DNA of 39,327 nt from the NCBI GenBank assembly GCA_964614515.1, contig CAZTPJ010000030.1, forward strand, positions 1-39,327, given 5' to 3'. Position numbers and translations under genes: made by a program. Of this stretch, positions 24,442 through 31,737 are shown piece after piece. This DNA comes from CAZTPJ01 sp964614515. Lineage in GTDB: Bacteria; Planctomycetota; Phycisphaerae; Phycisphaerales; UBA1924. The notes below the pieces were generated by a model. That model was not told the origin of the DNA. It searched no databases and saw nothing but the letters and a program-made list of their open reading frames with translations. Every line of letters begins with the position of its first letter. The first letter of the stretch is position 1.

Positions 24442-24565
24442 GTCTGACCGCCCGGATTCTCCGCGGCGTGGGCTGCTGCGGGCGGCCCCCCCTCCGTGCG
24501 GCAGGTCCGGGGCTTTGGGGGCGGTCGGGCGAACTCGTCCGCCGCTCCGACCCCGGGCGGTCAGA
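24442..24565. repeat. 124-bp element bounded by perfect 14-bp inverted repeats
   Basis: GTCTGACCGCCCGG (24442-24455) and CCGGGCGGTCAGAC (24552-24565) are exact inverted copies. The interior is very GC-rich and can continue the stem: GCGGCG pairs with CGCCGC, and GCCCCC with GGGGGC. It could be a small mobile element of MITE type, a structured RNA or a strong terminator. No flanking target duplication was recognised. Confidence 0.65.
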
Positions 24566-24746
24566 CGGGGAATTGCATAAGTGGTTGCACGCACCATGGC
24601 CCTCGCCGTTTGCCGCACGCCCCTTCCCTCCCCGCCCCTCCCTCCAACTCCGAGAGCGAGGGCCGCGCCCCTGTCGGCAGTGCGGCGGGTGGCATGGCCA
24701 TCGCTCGGATCCTCATGCCGAGGGTTCGCCGGGCTTGACGCGATCG

Positions 24747-24772
24747 CATGGCCACGCAGCGCCGTGGTCATG
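24747..24772. repeat. GTGGCCAC-family hairpin upstream of priA
   Basis: CATGGCCACG (24747-24756) pairs with CGTGGTCATG (24763-24772), ten pairs with one G-U, across the 6-nt loop CAGCGC. About 60 bp upstream, GGGTGGCATGGCCATCGCT matches the left flank of the carA copy and the TGGCCATCGCT of the 15112 copy, so the full unit may span about 24686-24772. Confidence 0.65.
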
Positions 24773-24838
24773 GAACAAGGCTTACCCCACCGGAGCCGCC
24801 CCAGGTCTTGATCGACTCACCGGCACTACCTTTTGTTC

Positions 24839-27253
24839 GTGACTCACGGGTTGTTCGATTCCTCTTCCACGGCCGTGCAGGCTGCGTCGTCAGCGCGATT
24901 TGTCCGCGTTGTGGTTGAGCGGGGGCTTGATGCGGTGGGGGCGGGGCAGGGGTTGACGTATGCGGCGCCGGAGGCGCTGGGTGAGGTTCGGGTTGGGTAT
25001 CGCGTGGTTGTGCCGCTGGGCAGGGGGAACAAGCCTGCGTCGGGGATCGTCGTTGCGGTGGGGGGGGGGGAATTGGTCGAGGGTGTTGCGCTGGCGAAGA
25101 TCAAGGCGATCAAGGCGCTCACCGGCGTGGCCGTGCCGGAATCGCTGCTTGAACTTGCCGTGTGGCTGAGCGAGTACTACGTGTGCCCGTTGGGAATGGT
25201 GCTGACGAGCATGATGCCCGCGGCCGTCAAACGCGGCGTGGGTGTGCGAACGATCAAACTCGTCGATCGCGCGGCGGCGGGTGCCGAGTCGGAGGGTGCT
25301 GCGTCGGGGGGTGCGGAATCGAAGCAAGCGAGTTCGCGTGTTACGGCCGCGGTGAATGTGTCGGCGCTCAAGCCGGCAGTGCGCAAGGCGTGGCAGGCGA
25401 TCGAGTCTCTGCCGGAAGGGACGCTGCCGCTGTCGGCGCGAGACCTTGCGCTTCAGATCGGTTCGCGCACGATCGCGCCGATCAATCGACTGATCGAAGC
25501 GGGCTTGCTGCGCATCGTCGAACGCCAGATCGTCTCCGCCTCGCGGGCGTTTGACATCGCATCGCTGCCCGCGAATGACCCGGCCGTCAAGCCCACGGCC
25601 CAGCAGGCTCGCATCATCAAGGGTGTGGCCGAGACGCTTGGTTCGTTTCGCGTGCATCTGCTTCGCGGCGTGACGGGTTCGGGCAAGACGGAGGTGTATC
25701 TGCGGCTGGTGGCGCAGGTACTCAAGCGCGACGCCACGGCCATCATCCTCGTTCCCGAGATCGCCCTGACGCCGCAGACCAGCGCTCGCCTGCTCTCGCG
25801 ATTCGCGGATCAGGGCGTGGCCGTGCTGCACTCGGGCCTCACGGCCGCACAGCGCAATCAGCAATGGTCGCTCGCGTCATCTGGCGCAGCGCGCGTGGTG
25901 ATCGGCGCGCGTTCCGCGGTGTTCGCGCCTGTGCCTCGGCTTGGTCTGATCGTGGTGGATGAGGAACACGCGACGGATTACAAGCAGGACCAGTTGCCCC
26001 GGTATCACGCGCGGGATGTGGCGATCAAGCGGGCGCAGTTGGCGGGGTGTCCGGTGCTTCTGTGTTCGGCGACGCCATCGCTTGAATCGTGGAATCACGC
26101 GCTGGCCGGGCGATATTCGCGGTGGGAACTCGATGAGCGGCTGGGGGGGGGGACGCTGCCGCGCACGGAGATCGTGGACCTGCGTGAGGATCGTCGCGAG
26201 CGGGCGCGGCTGCGGGATCGCGGGCTGCATCTGCTGAGCCTGCGGCTCGAAATGCTGCTTCGTCGCACGCTTGAAGAGGGCGGACAGGCGATCCTGCTGA
26301 TGAACCGGCGCGGTTTCGCCCACTATGTCATGTGTCCCGATCCGCTGTGCGGGTGGATTCTCGAATGCGACCAGTGCGACGCGAGACTGGTGTATCACAA
26401 AGGCGCGAGCCTCCCGCGCGGCGGGCTGGTCAAGTGTCATCACTGCACCGGCGAAAGGCTCCTGCCCGACGGCTGCCCGGTGTGCGAGAAGAAACTCACA
26501 CTCTTTGGCGGCGGCACGCAGCGACTTGAAGAGGAGATCGAGAACAAGTTCGGCGCCTCGCGACATCCGCTGATTCTCGGCGAGACCATGCTCCGCCTCG
26601 ACAGCGACACCATGACATCCGCGATGGACTACTTCGACGCCTTGTCGCGCTTCGCCGATGGTCGCGTCAAGGTGCTGCTTGGCACGCAGGTCATCGCCAA
26701 GGGGCTGGACTTTCCGAATGTGCGACTCGCGGCGGTGGTCTCGGCGGATACCGCGCTGTGGATCCCCGACTTTCGGGCGCACGAGCGGGCGTTTCAACTG
26801 GTGTCCCAGGTGACGGGTCGGTCGGGGCGAAGCACGGCCGGGGGCCTGGCGATCGTTCAGACGATGGACCCCGAGAACACGGCGATCCGCCTCGCGGCCG
26901 CACACGACTACACGTCGTTTGCGGAGCGTGAATTGGCGATTCGGCGTGCGGCGGGCCTTCCGCCGGCGATGCGCATGGCGCGGATCGTGGTGCGGCATAA
27001 GGACCTGGCCAAGGCGCGCCTGGCGGCGGGCGAAATCGCCAAAGCCCTTCGCGCCGTGCCGGGCAAGGTCAAGGTCACAGGCCCGATGCCCGCGCCGCTG
27101 TCGCGCATCGCCGGGCAGCACCGCCTCGCCCTCGAACTTATCTCCCCCAACGCGGGCGAACTTCGCCGTGTCATGACCGAACTGCGACGGGCGGGCCTGC
27201 TCAAGAGCGACCGTCGCACGGCCGTGGATGTCGATCCGGTTTCTCTGCTGTAG
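24839..27253 (+). CDS. priA: Primosomal protein N' (replication restart helicase)
   Basis: 804 residues from the GTG at 24839, preferred because TACCTT ends 6 nt upstream; TTG 24833 is an alternative. The N-terminal DNA-binding domain (LTYAAPEALGEVRVGYRVVV) leads to the helicase: Walker A GVTGSGKTEVYLRLV, DEEH in LIVVDEEHATDYKQ, and motifs V-VI (GTQVIAKGLDFPNV, QLVSQVTGRSGRS). Zinc-binding Cys lie between, in CPDPLCGWILECDQCDARL and KCHHCTGERLLPDGCPVC. It reloads the replisome at stalled forks. An Ala/Ser/Gly-rich insertion near residues 145-180 is unusual. G-runs of 11 (25060-25070) and 10 (26153-26162) lie in the coding sequence and encode Gly runs. Confidence 0.96.
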   Translation: MTHGLFDSSSTAVQAASSARFVRVVVERGLDAVGAGQGLTYAAPEALGEVRVGYRVVVPLGRGNKPASGIVVAVGGGELVEGVALAKIKAIKALTGVAVPESLLELAVWLSEYYVCPLGMVLTSMMPAAVKRGVGVRTIKLVDRAAAGAESEGAASGGAESKQASSRVTAAVNVSALKPAVRKAWQAIESLPEGTLPLSARDLALQIGSRTIAPINRLIEAGLLRIVERQIVSASRAFDIASLPANDPAVKPTAQQARIIKGVAETLGSFRVHLLRGVTGSGKTEVYLRLVAQVLKRDATAIILVPEIALTPQTSARLLSRFADQGVAVLHSGLTAAQRNQQWSLASSGAARVVIGARSAVFAPVPRLGLIVVDEEHATDYKQDQLPRYHARDVAIKRAQLAGCPVLLCSATPSLESWNHALAGRYSRWELDERLGGGTLPRTEIVDLREDRRERARLRDRGLHLLSLRLEMLLRRTLEEGGQAILLMNRRGFAHYVMCPDPLCGWILECDQCDARLVYHKGASLPRGGLVKCHHCTGERLLPDGCPVCEKKLTLFGGGTQRLEEEIENKFGASRHPLILGETMLRLDSDTMTSAMDYFDALSRFADGRVKVLLGTQVIAKGLDFPNVRLAAVVSADTALWIPDFRAHERAFQLVSQVTGRSGRSTAGGLAIVQTMDPENTAIRLAAAHDYTSFAERELAIRRAAGLPPAMRMARIVVRHKDLAKARLAAGEIAKALRAVPGKVKVTGPMPAPLSRIAGQHRLALELISPNAGELRRVMTELRRAGLLKSDRRTAVDVDPVSLL

Positions 27254-27304
27254 AGGAGCCGATCGCGCGAGCGGTCGAGTGCGCGTCGTACTCGGGGGGC
27301 GTCC

Positions 27305-27532
27305 TTATGCGGCATCCACGGCGCGATACACCCGTCCATGCCGTTTGAGCCATTCGACATCGCCGAGATTCGCCCGGCGCTCGACCTCGCGGAGCAGTTC
27401 GACCGTGTGCGGCTCGTAGCACGCCTCGGATGGGTCCTCGTCGGGAATGACCGCTTCAACGGGCACCGCGACCACAAAGGCCTTTGTATGGACCCAACGC
27501 TCTCGCCGTTCTCGTTTGCCGGGGATGCTCAT
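27305..27532 (-). CDS. Small protein of unknown function
   Basis: 75 residues, acidic in the centre and basic at both ends. The part KAFVVAVPVEAVIPDEDPSE followed by EPHTVELLREVERRANLGDV and HGRVYRAV reads like a real folded domain. No ribosome site precedes the ATG at 27532, but TAGACT lies 15 nt upstream. It converges with priA, 51 bp away. No family name can be given. Confidence 0.55.
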   Translation of the reverse strand: MSIPGKRERRERWVHTKAFVVAVPVEAVIPDEDPSEACYEPHTVELLREVERRANLGDVEWLKRHGRVYRAVDAA

Positions 27533-27661
27533 GATGCTTGCGTATTGAGTCTAGAACAGTATCAGTCCGGGAGCGATGTTCGTTGCCACTCACCTTCAGG
27601 GCAATCACAAGATCGCTCACGCGAGCGAGTTTGGCTGAATCGCTTGGCGTCGAACACACAA

Positions 27662-27689
27662 GGTGGGCGGGCGGGACGCCCGCCCCACC
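27662..27689. repeat. GGTGGGCGGGC hairpin upstream of the aminotransferase gene
   Basis: GGTGGGCGGGC (27662-27672) pairs with GCCCGCCCCACC (27678-27689) across GGGAC, with one bulged C in the 3' arm. It lies in the 254-bp gap before the aminotransferase gene, too far from the priA stop to be an obvious terminator. It resembles the GC-rich palindromes common between planctomycete genes. Confidence 0.5.
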
Positions 27690-27786
27690 GGATCCATCCG
27701 AATTTGCGGTTGCCCTGTCGCTCACTCCTCGTGTAACCAAAACCCGCGCTGAGCGCCGCGAGCATCGCCGACCGATATCCTTTCCC

Positions 27787-28677
27787 GTGATTGTTTACCT
27801 CAATGGCGAGTTTCTCCCTGCCGAGCGCGCCAGCGTCAACGTGCTCGATCGCGGGTTTCTGCTTGGCGATGGCGTGTATGAGGGCCTGCGCGCCTTTGGC
27901 GGGCGGGCGCACAGTCTTCAAAGGCACACGCGGCGAATGCGCGAGGGTCTGGCCGAGGCGAGGATCGACTGGAATCCGGCCGGCCTGGGCGACATGACGC
28001 ACCGGCTTCTCGATACGGCCGGGCTGCAGGACGCCTTCGTGTACTGGCAAGTGACGCGCGGCTCACCCGGTCCGGGCCAGCCCGCCCGCTCGCGGGTCCC
28101 CGCGGGGCCGCTCACGCCCACGGTGCTGGGATTCTGCTCGCCGCAGCCGTCGATGGATGCGTACACCTCTCCGCCGACGATTCAGGCGGCGATCGTGGAG
28201 GACACGCGCTGGACGCGCGGGCGACTCAAGTCCGTGTCCATGCTGGGCAACGTGCTTTCGGCGATTGAGGCGGCGGACCACGGCGCTCGCGAGGCGATCA
28301 TGGTTCGCGACGGCCTCGTGACCGAGGCGTGTGCGTGCAATGTCATCCTGGCCGTGCCGGGGCGGGATGGGCATACCGAACTTGTGACGCCGTCGCTCGA
28401 AAGCGTGCCGATTCTTGCGGGGGTGACGCGGCAGATCGTGCTGGAAGTGGATCGTTCGATCGTCGAGCGACCTGTCGGCGCGGAGGAACTTGAGCGAGCC
28501 AGCGAGATCATTCTTGTTGGAACGACATCGCTGGTGACATCGGTGACGTCGCTCAACGGGCGGGCGATCTCCGGCGGCGCGCCGGGGCCGCACGCCGTAC
28601 GACTGCTCCAGGCGTATCTCGATCACGTTCGCGCGGACCTTGGCTTGCCGGTGGGAATTCGCGCCGGGGCTGCCTGA
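27787..28677 (+). CDS. Class IV aminotransferase (D-amino-acid or branched-chain type)
   Basis: 296 residues from the GTG at 27787, which starts the expected VYLNGEFLPAERASVNVLDRG; upstream in-frame sequence contains a hairpin repeat and looks non-coding. PLP family features are GFLLGDGVYEGLRAF, the Lys in RGRLKSVSMLGNVL, EAIMVRDGLVTEACACNVIL and LVGTTSLVTSVTSLNGR. The DRGFLLGDGVYEGLR and KSVSMLGN segments fit D-alanine transaminase or IlvE about equally; ADC lyase is less likely. A D-amino-acid role would suit its position just before murD. TATCCT ends 6 nt before the GTG and no Shine-Dalgarno sequence is present. Confidence 0.9.
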   Translation: MIVYLNGEFLPAERASVNVLDRGFLLGDGVYEGLRAFGGRAHSLQRHTRRMREGLAEARIDWNPAGLGDMTHRLLDTAGLQDAFVYWQVTRGSPGPGQPARSRVPAGPLTPTVLGFCSPQPSMDAYTSPPTIQAAIVEDTRWTRGRLKSVSMLGNVLSAIEAADHGAREAIMVRDGLVTEACACNVILAVPGRDGHTELVTPSLESVPILAGVTRQIVLEVDRSIVERPVGAEELERASEIILVGTTSLVTSVTSLNGRAISGGAPGPHAVRLLQAYLDHVRADLGLPVGIRAGAA

Positions 28678-28703
28678 CGCAGCGCCTGTGACGCATATGT
28701 CCT

Positions 28704-28723
28704 ATAAGACCTATGGGTCTTAT
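28704..28723. repeat. ATAAGACC palindrome overlapping the murD start
   Basis: ATAAGACC (28704-28711) and GGTCTTAT (28716-28723) form a perfect 8-bp stem around TATG. The hairpin covers both possible murD start codons, so it could affect translation. The core ATGGGTCTTATG resembles that of the hairpin at 20913-20935. Confidence 0.6.
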
Positions 28724-30056
28724 GTCAACGCACCGCGCACACACCACGCTTGAATCCCGGCGCATCACCGTCATGGGTCTTGGCCGCTTTGGCGGCGGCG
28801 TAGGCGTGGTGCGCTGGCTGGCCGGACAGGGTGCGGATGTGCTGGTGACGGACCTGTTGTCGGAGGCCGATCTGCATCCATCGCTGGCGAAGATTGCGGA
28901 TCTGATCGAGTCCGGCGCGGTCACGCTGCGACTTGGCGGGCACAACGTCGCGGACTTCACGACATGCGACATGGTGATCGCCAACCCGGCCGTGCCACGG
29001 CCGTGGGATGATCGGTTCCTCCGCGCGGCGTCGGCCGCAGGCATCGCGATCGAGGCGGAGATCGGCCTGGTGATTGATCGCCTGGATCGCCGGCGGATCA
29101 TCGCCGTCACGGGTTCCGCGGGGAAGAGCACGACGGCCTCAATGATCGCGCATGCGCTCGGCGCGTGTGGGCGAAGCACCATCCTCGGCGGCAACATCGG
29201 CGGCTCGCTGCTGATCAACCTCTCCACGGCCGCCAGCGCTGAGCATGTCGTGCTGGAACTGTCGAGCGCACAGTTGCATTGGCTCGTCACGGCCGGCGGG
29301 CGCGAGTGGAGCCCGCGCATCTCGGTCGTGACATCGTTCGCGCCGAATCACCTCGATTGGCACGGTTCACTGGAGCATTATCGAGCCTCGAAGCAGGCCA
29401 TCCTCGCGCATCAGGTTGCGGGGGATTTCGCGATAGTGGGCGGCGGCGCGGAGGATTGGCCGACCCGGCCGGGCGTGTCGGGACATCGAATTGCCGACGA
29501 CCCGCGAGTCCCGCGACTTTTGATTCCGGGCCGGCACAATCGCCTCAACGCCACGGCCGCGATGCTGGCGTGTGGGGCAGTTGGTGTTGAAGATGTCGGC
29601 GAAGCGCTGGCGACGTTCCCCGGCCTGCCGCATCGCCTGGAGTTCATCATCGAGCGAGAAGGCGTGCGCTATTACAACGACAGCAAAGCGACGACGCCGG
29701 AAGCGACGCTGCTGGCGATCGATGCCCTCGCGGAGGATTCGGCGCGATCTCGCATCCACCTGATCGCGGGCGGGTATGACAAGGGAGTGGACTTGTCGCC
29801 GGTGGCGCGGGCGGCCGTGGGGTTGGCGGGGTTGTACGCCATTGGGGCCACGGGCGGAGCGCTGGCGGGGGCGGCGGGGCGCGTGGCATTTGCGTGCGAG
29901 ACATTGGCAACGGCGGTGGAAATGGCGCGGGGGCGGGCGGCGGCGGGGGATGTGATCCTCCTGAGTCCGGCCTGCGCGTCGTGGGACCAGTTCGCCAACT
30001 ATGAAGAGCGCGGCGAGGCCTTCGCCCAACTCGCGCGAGGAGAACACCAGCCATGA
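28713..30056 (+). CDS. murD: UDP-N-acetylmuramoylalanine-D-glutamate ligase
   Basis: 447 residues from ATG 28713; ATG 28722 three codons later is equally possible. The N-terminal Rossmann-like domain starts ITVMGLGRFGGGVGVVRWLA. The ATP-binding loop is AVTGSAGKSTTASMIA (Mur ligase GKST/T). The central and C-terminal domains include NHLDWHGSLEHYRASK, GRHNRLNATAAMLAC, YYNDSKATTPEATLLAI and LIAGGYDKGVDLSPV. It adds D-glutamate to UDP-MurNAc-L-Ala in peptidoglycan synthesis. Its stop overlaps the following lipoprotein gene as ATGA. Other mur genes are not nearby, so the dcw cluster is broken up here. Confidence 0.95.
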   Translation: MGLMSTHRAHTTLESRRITVMGLGRFGGGVGVVRWLAGQGADVLVTDLLSEADLHPSLAKIADLIESGAVTLRLGGHNVADFTTCDMVIANPAVPRPWDDRFLRAASAAGIAIEAEIGLVIDRLDRRRIIAVTGSAGKSTTASMIAHALGACGRSTILGGNIGGSLLINLSTAASAEHVVLELSSAQLHWLVTAGGREWSPRISVVTSFAPNHLDWHGSLEHYRASKQAILAHQVAGDFAIVGGGAEDWPTRPGVSGHRIADDPRVPRLLIPGRHNRLNATAAMLACGAVGVEDVGEALATFPGLPHRLEFIIEREGVRYYNDSKATTPEATLLAIDALAEDSARSRIHLIAGGYDKGVDLSPVARAAVGLAGLYAIGATGGALAGAAGRVAFACETLATAVEMARGRAAAGDVILLSPACASWDQFANYEERGEAFAQLARGEHQP

Positions 30057-30886
30057 AACGACGAGCAACGCGTTGGGTTGGAGTGTGTGCCGTGGGCTTG
30101 CTCGCGGGGGCGATCATCGGCGGATGCGCACAGCGCCAGGCGGAGTCAGACACGGCGAAACCAGTCGCGGAATCCTCGCCACAGGATCGCGCTGCGCCGG
30201 CGGATCGCACGGCCAAGCCAACGCCCACGCCGACGCCCGCTCCAGTCGGGCTTGTGGAAGTCTTCCCGCATGTGCGGCTCGATGCGCAGCGGCGCCTCGT
30301 CGAGTTTGACGGGTTTGTGCCCATCGACTGTCACCACGAAGAGACGCCGGTGGTGTATCTTGAGGTGGTCGCCTGCGCCCGCGACTCGAAGGAACACGAA
30401 GCGCTCGTCGCGACGGATGCCAAGGCATCGCATATTCACGCCGCGCTGCTGATGCTCGGAATCGAGCCGGGCACGCCGGGGCGATGGACGTTCGATGGCG
30501 GCGAGGTTCAATCGCACGCGCCCACCGGCCCGGGCGTGGACGTGACGATCGCGTATCAGCGCGGGCAGACGTGGATCGAATCGCCAGCGCACGAGTGGGT
30601 CACGACGATCGAGGGCGCATCGCATCCGCTCACGCCCCCCCCCGACACCCGGGCGTGGCTCTTCGCCGGCTCGCGCATCGTCACCTGGCAGGGCGCGGAC
30701 TATTACGACGCCGATGGCACGGGCGTCATCATCGGCCTGACCACGTTCGGCAGCGAAGTCATCGCCTGGCACGAGGTCTTCAGCCACGATTCATCCGTGC
30801 AGACGCCCGAATGGATCGCCGACATCGCGAAGGTTCCGCCCGTGATGACGCCGGTGGTGGTGCGAATCCTCGTGTCACGGCCGTAA
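30053..30886 (+). CDS. Lipoprotein with YdjY-like domain
   Basis: 277 residues. The lipobox IIGGC ends the signal at Cys25. A low-complexity spacer rich in Ala, Pro and Thr (TAKPTPTPTPAPVG) follows. From about residue 70 the sequence matches the YdjY-like domain common in planctomycetes: VEFDGFVPIDCHHEETPVVY, LEVVACARDSKEHEALVAT, KASHIHAALLMLGIEPGTP and WLFAGSRIVTWQGADYYDAD. The biochemical role of this domain is not known to me. Nine C (30635-30643) encode a Pro run. The start overlaps the murD stop (ATGA), giving translational coupling, which hints at an envelope function. Confidence 0.85.
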   Translation: MKRRATRWVGVCAVGLLAGAIIGGCAQRQAESDTAKPVAESSPQDRAAPADRTAKPTPTPTPAPVGLVEVFPHVRLDAQRRLVEFDGFVPIDCHHEETPVVYLEVVACARDSKEHEALVATDAKASHIHAALLMLGIEPGTPGRWTFDGGEVQSHAPTGPGVDVTIAYQRGQTWIESPAHEWVTTIEGASHPLTPPPDTRAWLFAGSRIVTWQGADYYDADGTGVIIGLTTFGSEVIAWHEVFSHDSSVQTPEWIADIAKVPPVMTPVVVRILVSRP

Positions 30887-30957
30887 TGTCGTTGCGCAAA
30901 GCACACTGGTCCGCGCATAGACTTCTTCGACGGAACATCGCGACACCGGAGGCTCCC

Positions 30958-31506
30958 ATGTCCGTATTCTCCACGCTCAACCTCCACAAGTGGATCGAAG
31001 ACAACAAGGCCCACCTCAAACCGCCCGTCAGCAACAAGCAGTTGTTCACGGACTCCGACGATGTCATCCTCTTCGTCTCCGGCGGGCCGAATACGCGAAA
31101 CGACTATCACGTCAACCCCACCGAGGAGTTGTTCTATCAGATCAAGGGCGACATCGCGGTGCGCGTGCGGCCGTTGGATGGCACGCCGCCGCGGGATGTC
31201 GTCGTGCGCGAGGGGGAGATGTTCCTGCTGCCGCGGTGGGTTCCGCATCGACCGCAGCGTCCGGCCGGGACGATCGGACTGATCGTCGAGTTCCCACGTC
31301 CTGTGGGGCAAATGGATCAACTCCGTTGGTACTGCGACTCGTGCGACACGCTTGTTCACACGGCCGAGTGGCAACTCAAGAAGATCGATGAGGATCTGAA
31401 GGTCATCATGGAGGCGTTCTGGGGCGGCCCGGTGGAGCATCGAACATGCGCCAAGTGCGGCAAGGTGATCGAGCGTGCGAAGGCGTATGAGATGGCGACT
31501 CGCTGA
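30958..31506 (+). CDS. nbaC: 3-hydroxyanthranilate 3,4-dioxygenase
   Basis: 182 residues; GGAGG lies 5 nt before the ATG at 30958. The cupin iron ligands are in NDYHVNPTEELFYQIKGD (His and Glu) and WVPHRPQRPAGTIGLIVE (second His). The C-terminal part has two CxxC pairs (WYCDSCDTLVH and HRTCAKCGKVI), which form the rubredoxin-like second iron site of bacterial enzymes. It opens the 3-hydroxyanthranilate ring; the product cyclises to quinolinate for NAD synthesis from tryptophan. No other kynurenine-pathway gene is adjacent. The symbol haaO is also in use. Confidence 0.95.
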   Translation: MSVFSTLNLHKWIEDNKAHLKPPVSNKQLFTDSDDVILFVSGGPNTRNDYHVNPTEELFYQIKGDIAVRVRPLDGTPPRDVVVREGEMFLLPRWVPHRPQRPAGTIGLIVEFPRPVGQMDQLRWYCDSCDTLVHTAEWQLKKIDEDLKVIMEAFWGGPVEHRTCAKCGKVIERAKAYEMATR

Positions 31507-31516
31507 CGATGCGTGC

Positions 31517-31686
31517 CCCGACAACGCGCTTCGCATTGTCGGGCTTGATCGTCCGAATTCCCGTGCCATCCAAGTCGGTTCCTCCGACTTCGATGTTCCG
31601 GGGTTGGAAGTCCAACGCATCGAGGTGCTGCGAAGACTCCGCGCCTCGGTGGCACGGGGCATCGAAGTCCGAAGCGGACTTCGATG
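31517..31686. repeat. Cluster of four palindromes between the dioxygenase and lysS genes
   Basis: Four stems follow one another: CCCGACAA/TTGTCGGG (31517-31543), AAGTCGG/CCGACTT (31572-31590), GTTGG/CCAAC (31603-31616) and a strong 12-bp stem CATCGAAGTCCG/CGGACTTCGATG with a 3-nt loop (31660-31686). The arm GACTTCGATG occurs at both 31586-31595 and 31677-31686. This looks like accumulated copies of a short repeat, possibly also terminating the upstream gene. Confidence 0.65.
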
Positions 31687-31737
31687 GCACGGTCGCGCGG
31701 AGTGATCTGCATCATCATCGGTTCTACCATCCCCGCC

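Larger units (their letters stand above)
24252..24838. other. Repeat-rich intergenic region upstream of priA
   Basis: 587 bp with no credible gene. It holds a 10-bp palindrome TCAGTACTGA (24431-24440), a 124-bp inverted-repeat element (24442-24565), interleaved inverted repeats GGCCCTCGC/GCGAGGGCC in 24599-24664, and a GTGGCCAC-family copy whose recognisable ends lie at about 24686 and 24772. TACCTT at 24827-24832 is a likely -10 for priA. Plus-strand frames here lack ribosome sites and have repeat-like translations. Confidence 0.6.

Noticed and set aside
24442..24565. Signal recognition particle RNA
   Set aside because: CAGGTCCGG occurs in the loop region as in 4.5S RNA, but the expected GGAAGCAGC side and the asymmetric loop are missing on either strand.
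24242..24580. Plus-strand open frame of 112 codons before priA
   Set aside because: No ribosome site, runs through the 14-bp inverted repeats, and has a Pro/Arg-rich translation without motifs.
27538..27786. N-terminal extension of the aminotransferase
   Set aside because: The frame is open, but it contains a GC-rich hairpin repeat and non-family sequence; the family N-terminus begins at the GTG at 27787.
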